Below are positions 38,562 to 47,389 of a DNA stretch of 64,000 nucleotides, one piece after another; the first letter of the stretch is position 1; every line of letters starts with the position of its first letter. The notes under the pieces are model-generated. The model searched no databases. It had not been told where the DNA came from and was given only the letters and a program-made list of their open reading frames with translations. Source of the DNA: Flavobacteriaceae bacterium. Lineage in GTDB: Bacteria; Bacteroidota; Bacteroidia; Flavobacteriales; Weeksellaceae. The DNA lies in NCBI GenBank assembly GCA_030529185.1, contig JAUMXI010000002.1, forward strand, positions 1 to 64,000, read 5' to 3'. The position numbers were made by a program, and so were the translations under genes.

Positions 38562-39032
38562 TTATAATTTTATTATTTTCCCAAGATAAGACAAAACCTT
38601 TTTAATGAAATTACGCTTTTTATTTTGTCTTAATTCATTGCAATATTTTACTGCCATTTTACATTGTTCATTATTAAACATTCCGAAATGTGTTAATTCT
38701 AATGGTAATTTCATTTTCTTGGATAGCCATTCATACGCTTCTTTTCTACTTTTGAAATAATCTTCATCTTTCCATAAAGGGTCAAAAATATTATGCCCTT
38801 GATTTTTCAATTTTCTCAATTCAAAATCGGCTACTCTACCCAAAGACCTTTTATTATCACCATAAGTGCCTACATAATGATTTTTATTTAAAATACACAC
38901 ATAATAAAACTTATCAACATACTTAGGTCTTACACCATTTTTCACAATAGGATAAATATAATCTCCTCTAACTAATTTTGTTTCACAATCACAATATGGG
39001 CAAATTTTACCATTAATGACTCTTTCATCCAT
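38562..39032 (-). CDS. DUF3268-family zinc-finger protein
   Basis: This 156-residue protein starts with a zinc-ribbon pair (ICPYCDCETKL, with a later YYVCILNKN). The characteristic DUF3268 body is SLGRVADFELRKLKNQGHNIFDPLWK...SRKEAYEWLSKKM and LTHFGMFNNEQCKMAVKYC. DUF3268 proteins are of unknown function and are frequent in phage and accessory DNA. Here it is flanked by chromosomal genes with no other phage feature. The final 25 residues are strongly basic. Confidence 0.8.
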   Translation of the reverse strand: MDERVINGKICPYCDCETKLVRGDYIYPIVKNGVRPKYVDKFYYVCILNKNHYVGTYGDNKRSLGRVADFELRKLKNQGHNIFDPLWKDEDYFKSRKEAYEWLSKKMKLPLELTHFGMFNNEQCKMAVKYCNELRQNKKRNFIKKVLSYLGKIIKL

Positions 39033-39035
39033 AAC

Positions 39036-40538
39036 TTATATTTTAAATTTTTCCAAAATCTCCGCTATTTTTCTATCATTTGCCAATCTTGGGATTTTGT
39101 TTTGTCCGCCCAATTTGCCTTCTTGTTTGGCATATTCTTGAAAAGCATTTTTCTTCAATTTTGAGATTTTCAAAGGTTGGAGTACATTTCCGCTTATCAA
39201 ATCATCGTAATAAACATTTCGCTTTCGCATTTCGTTGTCCAAAATTTTTCGGAAATTTTCCAAATCCTCAGGTTCTTTTTCAAATTCTATAAACCATTCG
39301 TGGTAAGGCAATTCTTCATTTTTTGGAGCAACTTGTGGAGCGAGATGAAACTCTGTAATTTGTGCTGGGCATTGTTCAATCGTGGCTTTCATTGCCTCTT
39401 CTACCTCAAAGGCAATAATATGTTCGCCAAAAGCCGAAGTATAGTGTTTCGTTCTTCCACTCACCAAAATACGATGAGGATTTTTGGAAATAAACCGCAC
39501 CACATCGCCGATGGAATAAGCCCAAAGCCCAGAATTAGTTGTTAAAATCAAAGCATAATCCTTATTGAGTTCCACATCTTTAAGGGTAAGACGAGAAGCG
39601 TTGGGATTTCCAAATTCTTCCAACGGAACAAATTCGTAAAAAATTCCGTGATTGGTTTGGAATAAAAGTCCCTCTTGGGTATAATCATCTTGAAAAGCAA
39701 AAAAACCCTCACTTGCGGGAAAAGTTTGCACAATATCCACTTCTCCTCCAAGCAAATCTTGCATTTTCTCGCGATAAGGTTCATAATTTACACCTCCTGT
39801 TATAATCAATTGAAGATTAGGGAATATCTGTTTGATTTTCTTCCCATTTCGCTCAATGAGTTTTTCAAAATACATCATCAGCCAAGGTGGAATTCCAGAA
39901 ATCAAAGTCATATTTTCTCGTTCGGTTTCTTCCACGATTTTATCTACTTTGGCTTCCCAATCTTCTATACAATTCGTTTCATAGGAAGGCAAACGATTTT
40001 TTTGCAAATAATTTGGGATATGATGAGCCACAATCCCCGAAAGTCGCCCTGTTTTTATTCCATTGATTTCCTCTAATTGAGGCGAACCTTGCAGGAAAAT
40101 CATTTTACCATTAACAAAATCAGCATTATTTTTCTTTGTAATGTAATGAAAAATAGCTGATTGTGCCGCTGCAATTTGATAAGGCATTCCCTCCTTGGAA
40201 ATGGGAATGTATTTCGCCCCAGAGGTCGTCCCCGAAGTTTTAGCGAAGTATTCGGGTATTTCTGTCCAAAGAATATTGGCTTCACCTCGTTTCATTTTCT
40301 CAATGAATGGTTTTAAATCTTCATAATCAGCAATGGGCACTTGCTTTTGAAAATCAGAAATACTTTTTATTTTATCAAATTGATGAAGCTTTCCGAACAA
40401 GGTTTTTTCTGCTTTCTTTAAAAGAGAAAACAACAATTTTTCTTGGTCGGCAACAGCATTTTTCTTGTATTGCTCTGCGTTTTGTGTATGTCTTTTTGCC
40501 CAAAGGAGGGCAATTTTCTTTTTAAGGAATTTTAGCAT
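39036..40538 (-). CDS. GH3-family acyl-adenylate/amide synthetase-like protein
   Basis: This ~500-residue protein resembles plant GH3 (auxin-responsive) acyl-acid-amido synthetases and their bacterial homologues. The ATP/AMP-binding motif is YFAKTSGTTSGAKYIPIS, followed by LLFQTNHGIFYEFVP and ALILTTNSGLWAYSIGDVVRF, and the C-terminal GRTKHYTSAFGEHI. In Bacteroidota its substrate is unknown. I start at the ATG at 40538; the frame extension upstream is unlikely. It is 3 bp upstream of the DUF3268 gene. Confidence 0.88.
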   Translation of the reverse strand: MLKFLKKKIALLWAKRHTQNAEQYKKNAVADQEKLLFSLLKKAEKTLFGKLHQFDKIKSISDFQKQVPIADYEDLKPFIEKMKRGEANILWTEIPEYFAKTSGTTSGAKYIPISKEGMPYQIAAAQSAIFHYITKKNNADFVNGKMIFLQGSPQLEEINGIKTGRLSGIVAHHIPNYLQKNRLPSYETNCIEDWEAKVDKIVEETERENMTLISGIPPWLMMYFEKLIERNGKKIKQIFPNLQLIITGGVNYEPYREKMQDLLGGEVDIVQTFPASEGFFAFQDDYTQEGLLFQTNHGIFYEFVPLEEFGNPNASRLTLKDVELNKDYALILTTNSGLWAYSIGDVVRFISKNPHRILVSGRTKHYTSAFGEHIIAFEVEEAMKATIEQCPAQITEFHLAPQVAPKNEELPYHEWFIEFEKEPEDLENFRKILDNEMRKRNVYYDDLISGNVLQPLKISKLKKNAFQEYAKQEGKLGGQNKIPRLANDRKIAEILEKFKI

Positions 40539-40558
40539 AGTACAAAAATACAGAAAAA

Positions 40559-40576
40559 CCAACGGATATCCATTGG
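40559..40576 (-). terminator. Terminator after the Lys-rich repeat protein
   Basis: CCAACGGAT and ATCCATTGG form an 18-bp inverted repeat with a T-run on the minus strand. Confidence 0.6.
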
Positions 40577-40589
40577 CTTTTCATTAAAA

Positions 40590-40901
40590 CTATTTATTTT
40601 CTTTATACCTTCTATCTGGTGTGCCGTCTTTTTTAAGATGTTTGTTTTGTTTATAGCGTCTATCTGGCGTTCCATCTTTTTTCAATTTCACGCCCACTGC
40701 TTTTTGCTCTACTTTTTCAGATTTTTTTTGAGCAATTTTTGCCTTTTTCCTGATTTCTTTCGCTTTCTTTTCAGTTGCTTTTGCTTTTTGTTCTACTTTT
40801 TTTGCTTCTTTCTTTACGAACTCTGCTTTTTCTTCCGTGCTTTGTGCTGTGGCAAACGAAACTCCGAAGACCAACAACAGCATTGTAAATAATTGTTTCA
40901 T
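40590..40901 (-). CDS. Secreted Lys-rich coiled-coil protein with GTPDRRYK repeats
   Basis: This small 103-residue protein has a signal peptide ending ATAQ, a ~45-residue Lys/Glu/Ala helical segment (KKAKEIRKKAKIAQKK) that is likely coiled coil, and two C-terminal tandem copies of LKKDGTPDRRYK(Q/E)NK. Similar 'KDGTPDxRYKxNK' tails are common in small Bacteroidota secreted proteins, function unknown. The repeats are also visible at DNA level (about 48-bp period, 40597-40690). It is transcribed alone with its own terminator. Confidence 0.75.
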   Translation of the reverse strand: MKQLFTMLLLVFGVSFATAQSTEEKAEFVKKEAKKVEQKAKATEKKAKEIRKKAKIAQKKSEKVEQKAVGVKLKKDGTPDRRYKQNKHLKKDGTPDRRYKENK

Positions 40902-41048
40902 TGCTTCTAAAATTTTAAAATTAATGTAAAATTACAATTATTTATCAAATAAGAAACGAATGCTTTAAAATTTAACTATTTATTCAACTAAAACATCTTT
41001 AAATTTAAAATTTTGTTAAATATTTAGCTTATTTATTTTAAAATTTAT

Positions 41049-41056
41049 TATTTTTG
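41049..41056 (+). promoter_or_regulatory. Predicted promoter of the prolyl oligopeptidase gene
   Basis: TATTTTTG (TAnnTTTG) lies 26 bp before the start codon. Confidence 0.5.
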
Positions 41057-41082
41057 GTCAAAGTTTTTAAATTTATAACAAT

Positions 41083-43188
41083 ATGAACATAAAAACCACT
41101 ATTGCTTTGGCAACGCTATGTTTCGCTACGAGCAATGCTCAACACAAAACGATGAAGTATCCTGAAACCAAAAAAGTGGCTCAAACCGATACTTACTTCG
41201 GAACAGAAGTTTCTGACCCGTATCGTTGGTTAGAAGACGACCGTGCTGATGATACCAAAGATTGGGTAAAGAGAGAAGTCGCTTTTACACAAGATTATTT
41301 AGCGAAAATTCCTTTCAGAGAAAATATCAAAAATCAATTAAAGGAAATTTGGAATTACGAGAGAATTGGTTCACCTTTCAAAGAGGGAAATTATACTTAT
41401 TTCTATAAAAACAACGGATTACAAGCCCAGTCCGTGCTTTACAGAACGGATAAAAATGGCAAAACAGAAGTTTTCCTTGACCCTAATCAATTCTCCAAAG
41501 AGGGCACAACTTCTTTAGCGGGAGTTTCCTTTAATAAAAAAGGGACTTTGGTGGCGTATAGAATTTCCGAAGGGGGTAGCGATTGGAATAAAATCATTAT
41601 TCTTGATGCCATTACCAAAAAACAAATTGATGAAACTTTGGTAGATGTGAAATTCGGAAGTGTGGCTTGGCTCGGCGATAAAGGTTTCTATTATTCCAGT
41701 TATGACAAGCCCGATGGAAGCGTTCTTTCGGCTCAAACCGATACTCATAAAGTGTATTTCCACAAATTGGGAACGAAACAATCCGAAGACCAACTCATCA
41801 AAGGGGGAAGCGATTTTAAAAGGAGATATATGAGTGCAGGAGTGTCTGACGACCAGCGTTTTCTTATCCTTTCGGCGGCGAATGCTACTAATGGAAATGA
41901 ACTTTACATCAAAGATTTAAAGAAAAATACGGATTTCATTCCCGTTCAAACAGGTTATGACTCAAATACATCTGTAATAGACACCAAAGGAGATATTATC
42001 TACGCACTTACGGACAAAAATGCTCCGAATAAAAGATTGGTGAAATTCAACATTAATAATCCAACGAAATGGACAGATGTTATCCCAGAAACGGAAAATG
42101 TGCTTTCGGTTTCTACGGGTGGCGGTTATCTTTTCGCTAAATATATGAAAGATGCCATTACTTTCGTTCAGCAAAGAGATTATAATGGTAAGTTAATCAG
42201 AAATATCAAGCTCCCAGGGGTGGGAACAGCAGGAGGTTTTGCAGGGAAAGAAAAAGAGCAAGATTTGTATTATTCTTTCACGAATTACATTACTCCAAGC
42301 ACGATTTATAAGTTTAATGTAAAGACTGGGAAATCTTCGGTTTATCAAAAGCCAAAAGTAAAATTTAACCCAGAAAATTATGTGTCTGAACAAATTTTCT
42401 ACACTTCATCAGATGGGACAAAAGTTCCAATGACTATCAGCTACAAAAAAGGCTTGAAACGAGATGGCAAAAACCCAACGATTTTGTATTCTTATGGCGG
42501 ATTTAACATTAGCCTAAATCCTTCATTCTCTGTGGTAAATGCCGTTTGGATGGACAATGGCGGAATTTATGCCGTGCCGAACATTCGTGGTGGTGGAGAA
42601 TATGGTAAAAAGTGGCACGATGCAGGAACGAAAATGCAAAAGAAAAATGTGTTTAATGATTTCATCGCAGCAGGAGAATATTTGCAGAAAAATGGCTATA
42701 CTTCCCCTGAATTTATGGCGATGTCTGGGCGTTCCAACGGCGGACTTTTGGTTGGTGCTACGATGACGATGCGACCAGATTTAGCCAAAGTGGCTTTCCC
42801 AGGCGTGGGCGTTTTGGATATGTTGAGATACCACACCTTTACAGCTGGTGCTGGTTGGGCTTATGACTACGGAACAAGCAACGACAGCAAGGAAATGTTT
42901 GAATACCTAAAATCTTATTCGCCAGTGCATAATGTGAAGCAAGGCGTTTGCTATCCTTCTACGATGATTATCACCAGCGACCACGACGATAGGGTAGTCC
43001 CAGCACATTCATTCAAATTTGGGGCTGAATTGCAGGAAAAACAATCGTGCGAAAATCCAATTTTGGTGAGAATTGAAATGAATGCAGGTCACGGAGCAGG
43101 CCGCTCCACCGAGCAAGTCATTAACGAAAATACCGATTTATTGAGTTTCGCACTTTATGAAATGGGAATTAGAAATTTGAAGAAGTAA
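41083..43188 (+). CDS. Prolyl oligopeptidase (S9 family), secreted
   Basis: This serine peptidase cleaves after proline in short peptides. The signal peptide ends ATSNAQ; the mature protein has a beta-propeller (residues ~70-410) and a C-terminal alpha/beta-hydrolase domain. The catalytic triad is Ser551 (SGRSNGG), Asp635 (DHDDRV) and His670 (NAGHGAG). It is strongly similar, as I recall, to the well-known prolyl endopeptidase of Elizabethkingia meningoseptica in length (701 aa), in the first 60 mature residues and in the whole catalytic domain. It is probably periplasmic and monocistronic. Confidence 0.95.
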   Translation: MNIKTTIALATLCFATSNAQHKTMKYPETKKVAQTDTYFGTEVSDPYRWLEDDRADDTKDWVKREVAFTQDYLAKIPFRENIKNQLKEIWNYERIGSPFKEGNYTYFYKNNGLQAQSVLYRTDKNGKTEVFLDPNQFSKEGTTSLAGVSFNKKGTLVAYRISEGGSDWNKIIILDAITKKQIDETLVDVKFGSVAWLGDKGFYYSSYDKPDGSVLSAQTDTHKVYFHKLGTKQSEDQLIKGGSDFKRRYMSAGVSDDQRFLILSAANATNGNELYIKDLKKNTDFIPVQTGYDSNTSVIDTKGDIIYALTDKNAPNKRLVKFNINNPTKWTDVIPETENVLSVSTGGGYLFAKYMKDAITFVQQRDYNGKLIRNIKLPGVGTAGGFAGKEKEQDLYYSFTNYITPSTIYKFNVKTGKSSVYQKPKVKFNPENYVSEQIFYTSSDGTKVPMTISYKKGLKRDGKNPTILYSYGGFNISLNPSFSVVNAVWMDNGGIYAVPNIRGGGEYGKKWHDAGTKMQKKNVFNDFIAAGEYLQKNGYTSPEFMAMSGRSNGGLLVGATMTMRPDLAKVAFPGVGVLDMLRYHTFTAGAGWAYDYGTSNDSKEMFEYLKSYSPVHNVKQGVCYPSTMIITSDHDDRVVPAHSFKFGAELQEKQSCENPILVRIEMNAGHGAGRSTEQVINENTDLLSFALYEMGIRNLKK

Positions 43189-43200
43189 AAATTTAAAATG

Positions 43201-43232
43201 ACAAAGGTTGTCCAACGCTGGGCAATCTTTGT
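43201..43232 (+). terminator. Terminator after the prolyl oligopeptidase gene
   Basis: An imperfect hairpin, CAAAGGTTGTCC against GGGCAATCTTTG, with a 6-nt loop lies 14 bp after the stop codon. Confidence 0.65.
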
Positions 43233-43440
43233 CTATACTGCGATAACACGCCCAAGAGGATTGAAAGTGCTGTCGCAGTCCGCGAAAGTGCTTTTTAGGC
43301 TTTTAACTCTATTTTCGCAACCTGTGAAAGTATATTTAAATGAATTGAGAAATCTTTTTCACCCTGAAAAAGATAATTTTAATAGATAAAATATACAATC
43401 GCAGTATGCGAGAGCGGTTTTAATAATCTAAAAAACATTT
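43231..43440. repeat. Degenerate 42-bp periodic repeat with TCGCA/TGCGA palindromes
   Basis: The intergenic stretch has units beginning at 43273, 43315, 43357 and 43399, exactly 42 bp apart. Three of them start with an imperfect palindrome (TCGCAGTCCGCGA, TCGCAACCTGTGA, TCGCAGTATGCGA), and the 43357 unit is more diverged. The sequence can be read in frame (43198-43389, 14-residue period), but there is no convincing start or protein signature, so I treat it as a repeat rather than a gene. Confidence 0.55.
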
Positions 43441-43447
43441 TTACACA

Positions 43448-43942
43448 TCAAAAATAAAACTTCACTTCAATAGAAGCGGAAGAATGCTTAAAAAACTCAT
43501 TTTCTTCAAACTCAATATGAGGATAGCCACGCAAAACATCATAGACCATTTCTTGCAAAATGCCATCGCCCAAACCGTGGATAATTAGGAGTTTTTTAAT
43601 CGAATTCTCTCGGCAATAATCCAAAGTTTCTACCAATTTTTCCTTTTGAATGAAACTTCTTTCCCAAGCCTCATATTTTTCGGGATTTTCTACCAATTGG
43701 TCAAAATGAAGGTCTAATTTCAGTTCGTTTTTGGTGTGTTTTTTAGAAATATTTTTGGTGTTTTCTTGCTTTTTCATCACCGAAATTTCTTGATAAATAT
43801 CCTGTTGAAGCACCAATTTAGATTGAGGAAAAGTATAGGAAAAACCAAAATTATCTTCTATTTCTACCAAATTTCCTTTAATGGAAATAATTTTCCCTTT
43901 CAAATCTTCATCTAAAACCGAAACTCTATCGCCTTTTTTCAT
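43448..43942 (-). CDS. Smr-domain protein
   Basis: The 164-residue protein has a KOW-like N-terminal beta segment (KKGDRVSVLDEDLKGKI, similar to the MutS2/DUF2027 N-terminal region) and a Lys-rich linker. The C-terminal Smr domain has the motif LDLHF and the catalytic loop IIHGLGDGIL (HGxGxG). Smr domains nick or cleave nucleic acids. There is no MutS ATPase part, so this is a standalone Smr protein. It overlaps the phosphoesterase gene by 4 bp. Confidence 0.87.
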   Translation of the reverse strand: MKKGDRVSVLDEDLKGKIISIKGNLVEIEDNFGFSYTFPQSKLVLQQDIYQEISVMKKQENTKNISKKHTKNELKLDLHFDQLVENPEKYEAWERSFIQKEKLVETLDYCRENSIKKLLIIHGLGDGILQEMVYDVLRGYPHIEFEENEFFKHSSASIEVKFYF

Positions 43943-44433
43943 TTTTTGCCTAATTCTATAATTTCCAAATCTTTGATTTCTGCTTTATCAATGCTAAATC
44001 TCATCATCGTGCGAACTTGGTGCCAACCAACTTTTCCACACGCACCAGGGTTGAGATGCAATAATTTTAAATCTTGGTCATACATCGCCTTTAAAATATG
44101 CGAATGCCCTGAAATGAAAAGTTGGGGAGGATTTTCCGTTAATTCTGGTTTAATATTAGGAGCATATTTTTTAGGATAACCGCCGATGTGGGTCATCAAA
44201 ACTTCTACTTCTTCGCAATGAAACCTTAAAATTTCGGGGAATTGCGTTCTAATTTTTGCATCATCAATATTGCCAAAAACACCTCGCAAAGGTTTTATTT
44301 CCATTAGTTTATCAATAACTTCTTGACTGCCAAAATCTCCGCCGTGCCAAATTTCATCAACCTGATGGGCATATTTTAAAATTAGCTCATCTATATAAGA
44401 ATGCGTATCGGAAAGTAAAAGTATTTTTTTCAT
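43939..44433 (-). CDS. YfcE/MJ0936-type metallophosphoesterase
   Basis: This calcineurin-like phosphodiesterase has the metal-binding blocks LLLSDTHSY (DxH), EIWHGGDFG (GD), VFGNIDD (GNxD), and MTHIGGYP and SGHSHIL (H...GHxH). Length (164 aa) is typical for YfcE-like enzymes, which cleave phosphodiesters of unidentified natural substrates. The start at 44433 avoids overlap with the divergent truA region. It overlaps the Smr gene by 4 bp (translational coupling). Confidence 0.9.
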   Translation of the reverse strand: MKKILLLSDTHSYIDELILKYAHQVDEIWHGGDFGSQEVIDKLMEIKPLRGVFGNIDDAKIRTQFPEILRFHCEEVEVLMTHIGGYPKKYAPNIKPELTENPPQLFISGHSHILKAMYDQDLKLLHLNPGACGKVGWHQVRTMMRFSIDKAEIKDLEIIELGKK

Positions 44434-44496
44434 TTTATCCGTTTGATGCAAGGCAAAAGTAATAGATTTTTAGCATTTTTGCAGAAAAAATTATCT

Positions 44497-45228
44497 ATGC
44501 GGTATTTTATAGAGTTTTCTTATAATGGAGCTAATTTTTTCGGTTATCAAATTCAGCCCAACCAAATCAGTGTGCAGGAAGTTTTGGAAAAGGCTCTTTC
44601 CACGATTTTGCGAGAAGAAATAAAAACCACTGGAGCGGGGAGGACAGACACGGGCGTTCACGCAAAAAAAATGTTTGCCCATTTTGATACGCTTCAAATT
44701 ATTGAGGAAAATTTACCTAAAAAACTCAACGCTTTTCTTCCTCCAAGTATCGCTATTCACAGGATTTTCCCCGTTCGCGAAGATTTACACGCTCGTTTTG
44801 ATGCCTTAAAAAGAACTTACGAATATTATATTTCCACGGAGAAAAACCCTTTTACAGAGAATTCTGCTTGGCAACTTTGGAGAAAACCCATCGATGTTAA
44901 TTTAATGAACGAATCTTGTAAAATTCTTTTTGAATATGAAGATTTTACGAGTTTTTCCAAACTTCATACCGATAATAAAACCAATCTTTGCAAAATCTAT
45001 CACGCAGAATGGACGCAAAACGGAAGTGAAATCACTTTTACCATTTCTGCCAATCGTTTTCTCCGAAATATGGTAAGGGCAATTGTGGGGACGATGGTGG
45101 ATATTGGTTTAGGGAAAATCAAGCCCGAAGATTTGCATCAAATTATCCAACAAAAGCATAGAAATAGTGCAGGAGCTTCTGCCCCCGCACACGGACTTTT
45201 TTTAGTGAATGTGGAGTATGATTTTTAA
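44497..45228 (+). CDS. truA: tRNA pseudouridine(38-40) synthase
   Basis: TruA converts uridines at positions 38-40 of tRNA to pseudouridine. The catalytic Asp is in TTGAGRTDTGVHA, with the N-terminal RYFIEFSYNGANFFGYQIQPN and the C-terminal RFLRNMVRAIVGTMVDIGLG. The start at 44497 gives the usual MRYFIEFSY beginning; the longer frame overlaps the divergent gene. It converges with panB, with abutting ends. Confidence 0.96.
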   Translation: MRYFIEFSYNGANFFGYQIQPNQISVQEVLEKALSTILREEIKTTGAGRTDTGVHAKKMFAHFDTLQIIEENLPKKLNAFLPPSIAIHRIFPVREDLHARFDALKRTYEYYISTEKNPFTENSAWQLWRKPIDVNLMNESCKILFEYEDFTSFSKLHTDNKTNLCKIYHAEWTQNGSEITFTISANRFLRNMVRAIVGTMVDIGLGKIKPEDLHQIIQQKHRNSAGASAPAHGLFLVNVEYDF

Positions 45229-46044
45229 TTAATAACTCTCGTTTTCATTCGGAAAATCTGTGGATTTTACATCTTTTACATACTGCTGAACTGCTTCGGT
45301 AATCATTGTGTGTAAATCCAAATATTTTCGGAGAAATTTAGGTTGAAAACCTTTGTTCATTCCTACCATATCTTGATAAACTAATACTTGCCCGTCGCAA
45401 TTTGCTCCTGCACCAATCCCAATTGTAGGAATATTCAAACTTTCGGAAACTTCTTTTGCTAAAGTACTCGGTACTTTCTCCAATACCAAAGAAAAACAAC
45501 CTAATTCCTCTAATAATTTAGCATCATCTTTTAATTTTTGAGCTTCGGAAACTTCTTTCGCTCTTAATTTATAACTTCCAAACTGATGAATGCTTTGCGG
45601 AGTCAAACCTAAATGTCCCATTACGGGAATTCCTGCTTTCACAATTTTTTTAATGGATTCTGCGATTTCTTCCCCACCTTCTAATTTTACGGCATTTGCT
45701 CCTGTTTCTTTCATTATTCTAATAGCAGAATCCAATGCCTTTTGGCTATCGCTTTGGTAAGTTCCGAAGGGTAAATCTACCACCACGAAGGCTCTTTTCG
45801 CTCCTCTTACCACACATTGGGCGTGGTAAATCATTTGATCAAGTGTAATAGGCAAAGTGGTTTCATAACCAGCCATTACATTAGCTGCAGAATCTCCTAC
45901 CAAAAGCATTTCTACACCTGCTTCGTCTAACATTTTTGCCGTTGTATAATCATAAGCTGTAAGCATTGCTATTTTTTCGCCTTCTGCTTTCATCTTACGA
46001 AAATTTGCTGTCGTGATTTTTTTTATTTCTGTATGTATTGACAT
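45229..46044 (-). CDS. panB: 3-methyl-2-oxobutanoate hydroxymethyltransferase
   Basis: First committed step of pantothenate synthesis. Conserved parts are [39 protein letters not shown] (residues ~28-67, given only in part here), [30 protein letters not shown] and [17 protein letters not shown]. Length (271 aa) is normal. coaE, of the same CoA route, is 13 kb away. Confidence 0.96.
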   Translation of the reverse strand: MSIHTEIKKITTANFRKMKAEGEKIAMLTAYDYTTAKMLDEAGVEMLLVGDSAANVMAGYETTLPITLDQMIYHAQCVVRGAKRAFVVVDLPFGTYQSDSQKALDSAIRIMKETGANAVKLEGGEEIAESIKKIVKAGIPVMGHLGLTPQSIHQFGSYKLRAKEVSEAQKLKDDAKLLEELGCFSLVLEKVPSTLAKEVSESLNIPTIGIGAGANCDGQVLVYQDMVGMNKGFQPKFLRKYLDLHTMITEAVQQYVKDVKSTDFPNENESY

Positions 46045-46096
46045 TTTATTTTTTTATTTATAAAACAAAAAATAGGCATTTTCAGCCTATATATTT

Positions 46097-46816
46097 TTAG
46101 TTAAATCCGATGACATGACCTAATTTTCTCAATCTATCGTGGTCTAAAATCTTAATATTTCTACCCTCAACTTCTATCAATTTATCTTGTTTAAATTCGG
46201 ATATAAGCCTAATGGTGCTTTCTGTAGCAGTCCCGATGAGGTTGGCAATTTCCTCTCTTGTAAGGCATAATTTGATGAAACCTTCTGGGTCTATTCCTAT
46301 TTTTTTCTCTAATAAAAGTAAGACTTCGGCTAATCTTTCTCTTACGGTTTTTTGAGCTAATAGGGCAATAGTGTTAGAATATTCGCCTAATTCACAAGAG
46401 ATTTTTTGGAGCATAGCATAGGAAAGTTTAGGAACATTCATTAATAATTTGTGAAATATATTGGCAGGAATGAAGCTCAATTGCACTGGAGTCATTGCCT
46501 CCGCCGATGCTCCGTATTCTTCCTCAGAAAGCAAAGAACGGTAGCCAATCAAATCCCCATCTTTTGCAAAACGCAAAATTTGTTCCTTTCTATTAAAACC
46601 CATTTTGTAGAGTTTTACGGCTCCTTTTTCTATAAAATACACTCCTTTGGGCATATCTCCTTCCTTGAAAACTAATTTTCCTTTCGCTACGGAAATCGCT
46701 TTTTTGCTATTCAAATATTTCTGAAATTCTTCCTCAGAAAGTGTCTTCTCAAAAGACTTTTCACAGAAAATATTCTGAAAATTATGCTCTATCTCCAAAT
46801 GATGTTCTATCAACAT
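46097..46816 (-). CDS. Crp/Fnr-family transcriptional regulator
   Basis: An N-terminal cyclic-nucleotide-binding-like beta-barrel (GKLVFKEGDMPKGVYFIEKGAVKLYK, ~residues 45-70) is followed by a dimerisation helix and a C-terminal winged helix (KLCLTREEIANLIGTATESTIRLISEFKQDKLIEV). The residues binding cAMP in Crp are not obviously conserved, and there is no N-terminal Cys cluster for an Fe-S centre, so the signal is unknown. The chosen start (46816) agrees with the -7 element at 46835. It borders the putative origin region. Confidence 0.9.
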   Translation of the reverse strand: MLIEHHLEIEHNFQNIFCEKSFEKTLSEEEFQKYLNSKKAISVAKGKLVFKEGDMPKGVYFIEKGAVKLYKMGFNRKEQILRFAKDGDLIGYRSLLSEEEYGASAEAMTPVQLSFIPANIFHKLLMNVPKLSYAMLQKISCELGEYSNTIALLAQKTVRERLAEVLLLLEKKIGIDPEGFIKLCLTREEIANLIGTATESTIRLISEFKQDKLIEVEGRNIKILDHDRLRKLGHVIGFN

Positions 46817-46834
46817 AAATATGATATTTATCAG

Positions 46835-46842
46835 CAAATATA
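46835..46842 (-). promoter_or_regulatory. Predicted promoter of the Crp/Fnr-type gene
   Basis: The minus strand reads TATATTTG (TAnnTTTG), 18 bp upstream of the chosen start. Confidence 0.5.
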
Positions 46843-46846
46843 ACAT

Positions 46847-47340
46847 TTTTTATTAAATATCAAATTTTTTCATTAGCTTTTGGCGATTTCATTTTTCCAA
46901 TTTTTCCCATTAAATCCACAAAATGTATAAATTTCTCATAATAAATCCTGCATTCTATGTGGAAAACTTTTAACAAAATCTACTTTTATATCTAAAAAAA
47001 ATATTTTATTGCAGAAAAAGTATTACTCAACAAAATTTATTTTTAGATAAGATTTAATGATGATATTTTAAGATTATTCACATTTATATTAATCACATTT
47101 TTTGATTTTACAATTTTTCCACTACCGTGGATAAATGACTTTTTTCATTAAAAATCAAATTGTTATAATGTGGATATTAGCAGAATAATTATAAAACTAT
47201 TTCTTTATAAATTTTACTCAATTTTTATCCACCAAATTCAGTTCTACAACAACAGCATACATTATTTATTTTTTTATAAAAAGAAAAAAGATGAATAATA
47301 TTGTGATTTTGTATTGGGGATTTTTTTTGGCGAAATAAAT
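46847..47340. other. Candidate chromosomal replication origin (oriC)
   Basis: A ~500-bp AT-rich region without a gene contains a cluster of DnaA-box-like 9-mers: TTATTCACA (47074-47082, fits TTATNCACA) and single-mismatch sites at 46958-46966, 47089-47097, 47126-47134, 47169-47177 and 47225-47233. Hand counts on the + strand show a change of G/C balance across it, and mnmG (gidA) with two parS-like sites is 4-6 kb away. This is inference; dnaA itself is not in the window. Confidence 0.6.
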
Positions 47341-47362
47341 TTTTTCTCCAGGTAATTAATCT

Positions 47363-47370
47363 TACCTTTG
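47363..47370 (+). promoter_or_regulatory. Predicted pgk promoter (-7 element)
   Basis: TACCTTTG exactly matches TAnnTTTG, 19 bp before the pgk ATG. Confidence 0.6.
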
Positions 47371-47389
47371 TAGGACTAAAATTTGAGAA

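Noticed and set aside
38562-39032. DUF3268 gene as evidence for a prophage
   Set aside because: No integrase, phage structural gene or attachment repeat lies nearby; neighbours are ordinary chromosomal genes.
43198-43389. 63-codon frame after prolyl oligopeptidase
   Set aside because: The start is inside the gene's terminator hairpin and the sequence consists of a 42-bp degenerate repeat; better treated as a repeat region.
43273-43411. CRISPR-like array (palindromic units at regular spacing)
   Set aside because: Units are poorly conserved, spacers are not distinct from repeats, and there are no cas genes.
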